The translations under genes and the position numbers were made by a program. Below, piece after piece: positions 57,671 to 64,000 of a DNA stretch of 64,000 bases. The DNA comes from Archivesica marissinica (lineage: Eukaryota; Mollusca; Bivalvia; Venerida; Vesicomyidae). Each line of letters begins with the position of its first letter. Positions within the stretch are counted from its first letter, which is position 1. The stretch spans positions 17,297,593 to 17,361,592 of the forward strand of contig CM026398.1 in NCBI GenBank assembly GCA_014843695.1. The letters run 5' to 3'. A model generated the notes under the pieces. It made no database searches. It saw nothing but the letters and a program-made list of their open reading frames with translations, and was not told the DNA's origin.

Positions 57671-58969
57671 ATTTATAGGATAGGTCTATACGTGTCTGGA
57701 CATGATTTCGTGACGCCAACGACTGACTGATGTAATATGCCGGAAACGGTCAGCGACTTAAGTATCGGATACCAAAGTGTAAGGATATTTAGGTACCTAT
57801 ACGAATTATATAATATCAACATCTTAAGATCGAAATGAAGATAATAAATATAATAGGTATAACGAGAATGCGTAGAGGGAGTGTGTACGGACATTAGCTA
57901 CGTAATTAGAATTAATGGTATGTACGGACAGAAATGGCACTCACTGATTCGAATGGACCGTTAATAAGCGATATAGTGTTTTGCCGCCATTTTTATCCTC
58001 CATTTTGAAAATCTTAGGCTCGGAACGTATAATCGTTTATCGAAACCCCCGGATAGATAGGTCCTATAATAAAGCTTTTATAACGAATTTATATCGGTAC
58101 TTCCGGTTTTTCGGATCGCTACTTCCGGTATGAGGTCGGACCATTAATTGAGTCGCGGTTTCGTCATTGTCTCTTCGAGATCTTTCCGAAGATACCAAAC
58201 ACGGACAGTTTCCTCGAAAGTTCATTTTTCTTCAAACTTATTTACGATTAAAGGGAGATAATCAGTATTATAGATATATCGAAAGATCAAAATGAAGGGT
58301 AGCGTCGGACTCGTGACGTCGATACGCGTATATTAGAACTAACTTATAGTTACGTTTAAATATTTTTTTTTTATTTTCATAAACGGGACTTTAAACCCAA
58401 TTGGGAAAAGAAGCTTTAACAACTTATATGAATCACTCTCACTGGTGGGAATGAAAGTATACATGTAGTCATTCCTGATCGAGCTAAAATAAATTTGTAT
58501 AAACTAATTAAATAACATCGATACAATAGGAGAGACGAACAGTAAGGGCTATACACTGTTAAGATAACGACATAAATGCGGTCATTACAGCTATGCAGTA
58601 AAGGGAAATAACCCTTTTTATGTTGCAGATAGGAACGTTTACGAGTTAATTCTCTTAGTCCAACACTAACGAAATGCTATCCAATGCGTTAATCGGACAG
58701 CCTTATGTTACCCTCACGGTGGTAAATATACGTGTACTAATGAACTACACACATATTGCTGTATAATGTCGGGATTTATAGCGAAATAAATATTTCGTTC
58801 TCATTTTTGACATTGCATTTTCCAGTCATTCCGACTGTTATTCCTGTTGCAATTAATCCTATATGCGTATAAATTAGATGGGAGCTACGACATTTTTAGT
58901 TCTTATCAGATATATTGATAAGTTGCGCATAATTTTTTAGAATAAAAGGTTCGGACAGACAGACAGACG

Positions 58970-59004
<35 letters not shown>

Positions 59005-59053
59005 GGACGGACGGACGGACGGACAGACATACAGACAGACAGGCAGGAGGGCG

Positions 59054-59095
<42 letters not shown>

Positions 59096-59557
59096 GAGAC
59101 AGGTAGGCAGTGATTATAAGAATTGCCCACGCCAAGTACGCATACATTTAGCGAACGAAAGCGATTTTAATTATTTGTAGATACGTCTTAAAGACAATCT
59201 TGTTTGGGTGTTAAAAATAGTGTCCATTAATGAATCATCACAGCCGGTTCTTGTTTTATGAGATAGCGTAGTTGTGATGATTCAGAAGCAAGCCCTGTCT
59301 TCAACATCGTTGGGATATCTCCGTATCAATTAAGACCAATTAGCCGAGGATTAAGTTATGTACGCGCTCCGGGCTTATCAGATAAACCGTTATGTTGTAG
59401 CCCAGAGAAATTTGTCAGGTATAGTTGTTTACGACCTGTCCAATTTGGAACACTTCAGTTGTCATGTGAAAGCAACCTCGATATGTAAACGTATTAATTA
59501 CTTGGATTTGTTTAGAATCATGACTCGAGCTATTTATAATTAACTGCGTCAGTTGGG
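57671..59557. other. Non-coding stretch with microsatellite and SINE scrap
   Basis: 58405-58505 holds a SINE remnant (acttatatgaatcactctca, tgatcgagctaaaataaatt). 58953-59106 is a gaca/gacg tetranucleotide microsatellite. No gene is seen in the rest, which is AT-rich and appears rich in CpG (gtatacg, cgata words). Confidence 0.7.
58953..59106. repeat. (GACA)n/(GACG)n microsatellite
   Basis: Imperfect tetranucleotide tract of gaca and gacg words with a short aggcaggaggg break. Confidence 0.95.
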
Positions 59558-60480
59558 CTAGAAATATTTCTCGCATTCCCGGATAAGATTATTTAGGACC
59601 AACTGACATATATACAAGCAGACATACCGCTTGGATTCATTATTGGAGCCATTCCGATATATTGAGCAGATAATTAACGTGCGTCATACGAAATGATAGG
59701 ATTTATGGTTCCATGCTGTGTTCTCTATGTTTACGTATTTCTATGGCCTTCCATGACACTAATGACGGATTTTGTAGTAAATACTGGTGCAAACGGTTTT
59801 CGAATTCATTTTCTGTACTGATGTTGTTGGGTGAGGTGCCTAAACTGAGATGTATCGTGCGGTTGTAGCTGTGCTCCGTATCTTGAAGACGGGCATGGAA
59901 CAATGCCTAATCGGACATTTATATTAATCGTTGAATCACTCTATACGATAAAATACGTGTACTTTATTCGTGTTTCATATACGCTATGGCTATGAGGTGT
60001 CTAGTGACATGGCCCTCTAAAACGTACATTACGGATTATTAATAATATATCGCGTTTTTATGGAATTATACGTAACGAGGTAAGATATATATTATTCATT
60101 TTCGTACATAGGTTAAGTTTGTATATAGAGTATAATTAGGATTTCTTACTCGATAAAAACGTACGCCTAGCTCGAATAATATAATTACCCGTATATTCGT
60201 TGAAGCTCGTGAAGCTGCTTGAGTACTAAGACCGTTCTAATAGGACTATATTTATATAGAAGCGTTCGTAATAGTTATTTATGGATCGGTTCGTAGTCTA
60301 TATTTATAGAATGGTACGAGATCGCTATTTATAAAGCTATTACCAATAGTGACGCGTATACACAACAAGTAAAGAGCTCTGTAGTGTTGGTGGTGACGTA
60401 TACGCAACAAGTAAAGAGAGCGGTAGTTGCGCGATATATCATCAATAGGCTCTATAGTGACGCGCACTCGCGTGACCTAC
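59558..60480 (+). repeat. Left arm of a long inverted repeat
   Basis: Matches 62985-63991 in reverse complement, for example atttatagaatggtacgaga against tctcgtaccattctataaat at 63199, and attacccgtatattcgttga against the reversed copy near 63320. The arm begins tatttctcgcattcccggat. Confidence 0.85.
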
Positions 60481-61045
60481 TTTATATTCACTTATATGCA
60501 AATGAGTTACTATAAAGCGTATTCAAAATGGCGCCCGTTTGTTTACCATTCAAAGAGCTGACCATACTACTTAGGGTTTTGGTTTTGGTTTGGTTCGGAA
60601 GGAAATGTTGGCGCTCTGAATAAAATGTGATTTAATAAATAAATTTGGATTATGAAATGTTGGATTTAGTCGCAGAATAGTTTGGAAATGTGAGATACAC
60701 ATTATGGTACGTTCACTTTGTGTTCCAGTGTTGTACAAGAACTATAATAGACATTTTCAAATTGAACAAAGGATATGTTTTCTATCGATTTGCATTAGGA
60801 TAACATATTTCGATAATAATACCAATTGTTATAACTCTATTGTACTGTGAAAAGTAACAATGCATATATAAAATATAGCCCCAAGGTAATACCAGCTAAC
60901 AAAGGAAAATTGCCTTGGCTGTAAACACAAGCTACGGAAGCTCAAACAGGACATAACTGTGAGATCCACAAATAGAACGTCTACTCTGTAACAATTACGA
61001 AAATCTACGGAAGACGAAAGTGAACATATAATACAAAGCACCAAA

Positions 61046-62150
61046 ATGCAAACTGAACATAGTGACAAGATCGAGACCAATGATTCAACGGGGAAGACAG
61101 ATAAAAGGAAACGCAGCGAGCAATCAAGCATGAGTGAACTTGAAACAAGTACATTGGAGACACATGAAACTCAATCTAATAACAAAACAAAGAAGAAAAA
61201 TAAAAAGATGGCAAAACCAGAACCCTCAATCGACGAGTATTTCATTAACGTGAACGAAATAAAAAGCACAAAAGCTGAAATGAAAGATATTAAACAACAA
61301 CTCAAAGAAGTAAACTCTAAACTAACAAGCGTTATAAATAAAGTTGATAAATCAGACAGAAAATTTGAAGATGCTGTAATGAAAAACGATGGCTCTTTAA
61401 GGGCACTTTTACGAGATATGATGACAGAAATGAAGACAGAACTGCTCAATTCCGTAGTAAACCGTATAGAAATGCTCGAAAGTAAAATTTACAACAGGGA
61501 TTCAAAAACAGAAACACTAACTAACGATGTGAAACGCTTAGAGAAAATAGTTGAAAATCAAAATAACGCGAATGCAACACTTATATAGAAAAACAATTGA
61601 AGAAAATACGGAAAATATGGTGAAATACCAGAACGACTCAGAACAATACAGCAGGTCCAATAACATACGAATACACGGACTAGTTAGTAATACAGCATAT
61701 GAAACAGCAGACGAAACTACAGATAATGTGATTAAAATGTTACATGGTACAATGAACATCAACCTGCGCAGGGAAGACATCGACGTCGCGCACCGCATGA
61801 AAACCTTCAACCATGGACGTCAAGAGACAATAGTAAAGCTACAATCGAGGTTAACAAAAGACAGAATATTAAGAAACCGGAAGCAGCTTAAAGGAACGGG
61901 AATATTTATAAATGAAGACCTTACCCAATTAAACCAGCAAGTGCTAATGTCTGTGAAGCGGAAAATGCCTGATGAAGTTAATAGTGTATTTTCCAGAAAT
62001 GGGGTAATAAAATACGTCACAAAGACAGATCAGGTAAAGACTGTACTGTATAAAGACTACCGGCACTGGCTAGAGCTACCGTGGCCAACTCGAGGACCAC
62101 CCGCTCCTCCGACGCGCAATACTGCCAGGATGAATACTTCAAGAAGTTAA
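61046..62150 (+). pseudogene. L1-type LINE ORF1-like protein, frameshifted
   Basis: Two overlapping frames, 61046-61588 (180 codons) and 61551-62150 (199 codons), together give an ORF1p-like layout. They show a charged, lysine-rich N-terminus, a long coiled coil (about residues 70-180, KQQLKEVNSKLTSVINKVDK), an RRM-like domain (SRSNNIRIHGL, REDIDVAHRM) and a C-terminal nucleic-acid-binding part (VKLQSRLTKDRILRNRKQLK, GIFINEDLTQLNQQ). The frame changes near 61585, by one base. No ORF2 follows: 62151-62984 has no coding similarity. In L1-like elements ORF1p coats the RNA. Confidence 0.75.
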
Positions 62151-62984
62151 TAACCTAAGTTACTAGTGGTTATTAACGTGTACTATAAGAACACAGTATA
62201 AGCTGCTTGTGGTGTAGCATTGTGTATGCTGATAGCATATGTTTTATCAATACATACATAATACAATCAAGTGATAATGTAACAAGTACTATAAAACCGC
62301 AGTCGAAAATGCGAGCTGTGTATATAGAAAATTATGTATGCTAAGAACATATGTTTTGTCATCACATATATACATACATAAATACAACCTTGTGATACTG
62401 CAACAACTGCAGGCACATTTGATCATACCCTCGCTAACTTTCGTCTTTTCGCTTTCAGCGAGGACTAACAAATTTATATAATTTAGTTCAAGTACATAAT
62501 GCTAAACCCATAGATATCCCTCCCTCTTGTAAGGGGAAGGTATTACATTGGGCGAATATGCATATATGACGCATGCATTTGTATACAACTCAATAGGGTT
62601 CCCAATGTTAAACCTATTTAGTTATTAGGCTAATGCTATTCTACATTTCCCATGATCTCGTTCATATAAATGGACGGCGGTACATATTTCCTGTAGCATA
62701 ATTGTATGTGTAAATACTACCTTGTGTAGCAGAGTCCACCGTCTTCCAATAAATACCTGTGCCATAGTTCGTGAGGTAATTAGCATGTATACTACAAAGG
62801 TATTTATAACACGAAACAGTAAGCAATTTCGACAACTATTGCATGAATTTACAAACGAAAGCTCAATGCGGTTACCGCCACTGTATTACTTGCATTACTT
62901 GCATACTTATACATTCTGGTAAATTGAGATTGTACCTTGATCAACGCGTATTTCAAATTATCGACATATGTTTCAATGTTGTCA
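62151..62984. other. Non-coding spacer inside the inverted repeat
   Basis: 62190-62300 and 62300-62410 share related words (tatgctaagaacatatgttt, tacatacataaatacaa), suggesting an old direct duplication of about 115 bp. Otherwise nothing recognisable. Confidence 0.5.
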
Positions 62985-63991
62985 GGTAGTACATGCGTCT
63001 CTTTGGTTGTTGTGTATACGTCACCACTTGTTGCGTATACGTCACTATTGATGACGTAGCGCTCAACTACCGAGCTCTTTGCTTTTATTGGTATACGCGT
63101 CACTATTGATGACGTAGCGCTCAACTACAGAGCTCTTTGCTTGTTTGGTATACGCGTCACTATATAGCCTATTGGTAATAGCTTTATAAATAGCGATCTC
63201 GTACCATTCTATAAATATAGACTACGAACCTATCCATAAATAACTATTACGAACGCTGCTATATAAATATAGGCCGATTAGAACGGTCTTAGTACTCAAA
63301 CTGCTACACGAGCTTCAACGAATATACGGGTAAGTTCATTATATTATTCGAGCTAGGCGTATGTTTTTATCGAGTAAGAAATACTAATTATACGCTATAT
63401 ACAAACTTAACCTATGTACGAAAATGAATAATATATATCTTACATCGTTACGTTAACTTCCATAAAAACGCGATAAATTATTAATAATCCGTAATGTACG
63501 TTTTAGAAGGGCATGTCACTAGACATAGCCATAGCGTATATGAAACACGAATAAAGTACACGTATTTTATCGTATAGAGTGATACAACTATTAATATAAA
63601 TGTATAATACGTGGTTTTCCATGCCCTGTAACATAATTAACTGAATCCAAGCGGTATGAGGTTATATGTTTGTCAGGTGACCCTAAATAACCTTATCTAG
63701 AAATGCGAGAGAAATACACGTAGCACAGCTACAACCGTACGATACATCTCAGTTTAGCCACACCACACCATCACTACAGAAAATGAAGGCTAAACCGTTT
63801 GCAACAGTATTTACTACAACATACGTCATTAGTGTCATGGAATGCCATAGAAATGCATAAGCACGGAACCAAACACTGACGCACGTTAATTCTCTGCTCG
63901 GAATGCCTCCAATAATGAATCCAAACGGCATGAGGTTATATGTTTGCCAGTTGACCCTAAATAACCTTATCCGGGAATGCGAGAAAAATCA
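62985..63991 (-). repeat. Right arm of the long inverted repeat
   Basis: Reverse complement of the left arm. It also contains two tandem 75-bp copies of tcactattgatgacgtagcg plus gagctctttgctt (63040-63160). A directly repeated outer segment (caagcggtatgaggttatat at 63648, caaacggcatgaggttatat at 63923) is single-copy in the left arm. Confidence 0.85.
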
Positions 63992-64000
63992 CCAGCGCAG

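Larger units (their letters stand above)
59558..63991. mobile_element. Candidate long-inverted-repeat element
   Basis: Two arms of about 0.9-1.0 kb face each other across about 2.5 kb. By eye the arms are clearly homologous but diverged by substitutions and small indels. The outermost matching sequence is tctcgcattcccggataaga on the left and its reverse complement near 63966 on the right. The centre holds an L1-type ORF1 relic. No transposase or integrase is seen. It may be a foldback or non-autonomous TIR element, or an inverted duplication of genomic sequence. The window ends 9 bases after the right arm, so a target duplication cannot be judged. Confidence 0.6.

Noticed and set aside
58896..59147. 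Leucine/serine/cysteine-rich ORF at the GACA microsatellite
   Set aside because: Pure microsatellite translation.

Overview
This is a eukaryotic, very repeat-rich window. It looks like an invertebrate metazoan, most likely a lophotrochozoan and probably a bivalve mollusc. That is inferred from intron-split animal genes and from dense tRNA-derived SINEs, MITEs, I-type and RTE/CR1-type LINE remnants and minisatellites. The species cannot be read from the sequence. Three runs of N, each exactly 1000 bases (4499-5498, 22938-23937, 56107-57106), adjoin or sit inside tandem arrays and mark assembly breaks.

Three protein genes are supported by family similarity and by splice sites that agree in phase. 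(1) Cereblon (CRBN, minus strand): exons at 34117-34030, 31240-31080, 26587-26382, 20386-20231 and 18816-18636 encode the first 264 residues (acidic N-terminus and Lon-like domain). The C-terminal CULT part is not in the window. (2) A DNAJB9/ERdj4-type ER J-protein (plus strand): coding exons 35842-36067, 37682-38215 and 40031-40101, 276 residues. It starts head-to-head with CRBN, about 0.2-0.3 kb apart. (3) Glycerate kinase (GLYCTK, minus strand): exons at about 54163-54028, 51903-51728, 50804-50679 and 49319-48516. Its N-terminal exons are not seen.

Layout: 1-15.5 kb is one satellite with 35-bp and 27-bp units. 15.5-34.1 kb holds the CRBN exons in introns filled with SINEs, piggyBac-like and pogo-like elements, 52-bp arrays and a nearly full-length but broken I-type LINE. 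34.1-40.4 kb is DNAJB9 with intronic transposon debris. 40.4-48.5 kb has no gene and holds minisatellites, SINEs and MITEs. 48.5-54.2 kb is GLYCTK. 54.2-57.4 kb is a 23-bp array, a gap and a further degenerate repeat. 57.4-64 kb looks different in composition and is dominated by an inverted-repeat structure with about 1-kb arms around a broken L1-type ORF1.

The most striking pattern is where the minisatellites sit. Several begin at the 3' end of a coding exon and carry copies of the exon end together with the 5' splice site: CRBN exon 2, GLYCTK exon B and GLYCTK exon C. In CRBN exon 3 the array starts at the donor itself. In the last exons of GLYCTK and DNAJB9 the array starts at or just after the stop codon. 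As a result the pre-mRNAs contain rows of near-identical donor sites, and some arrays stay open in the host reading frame.
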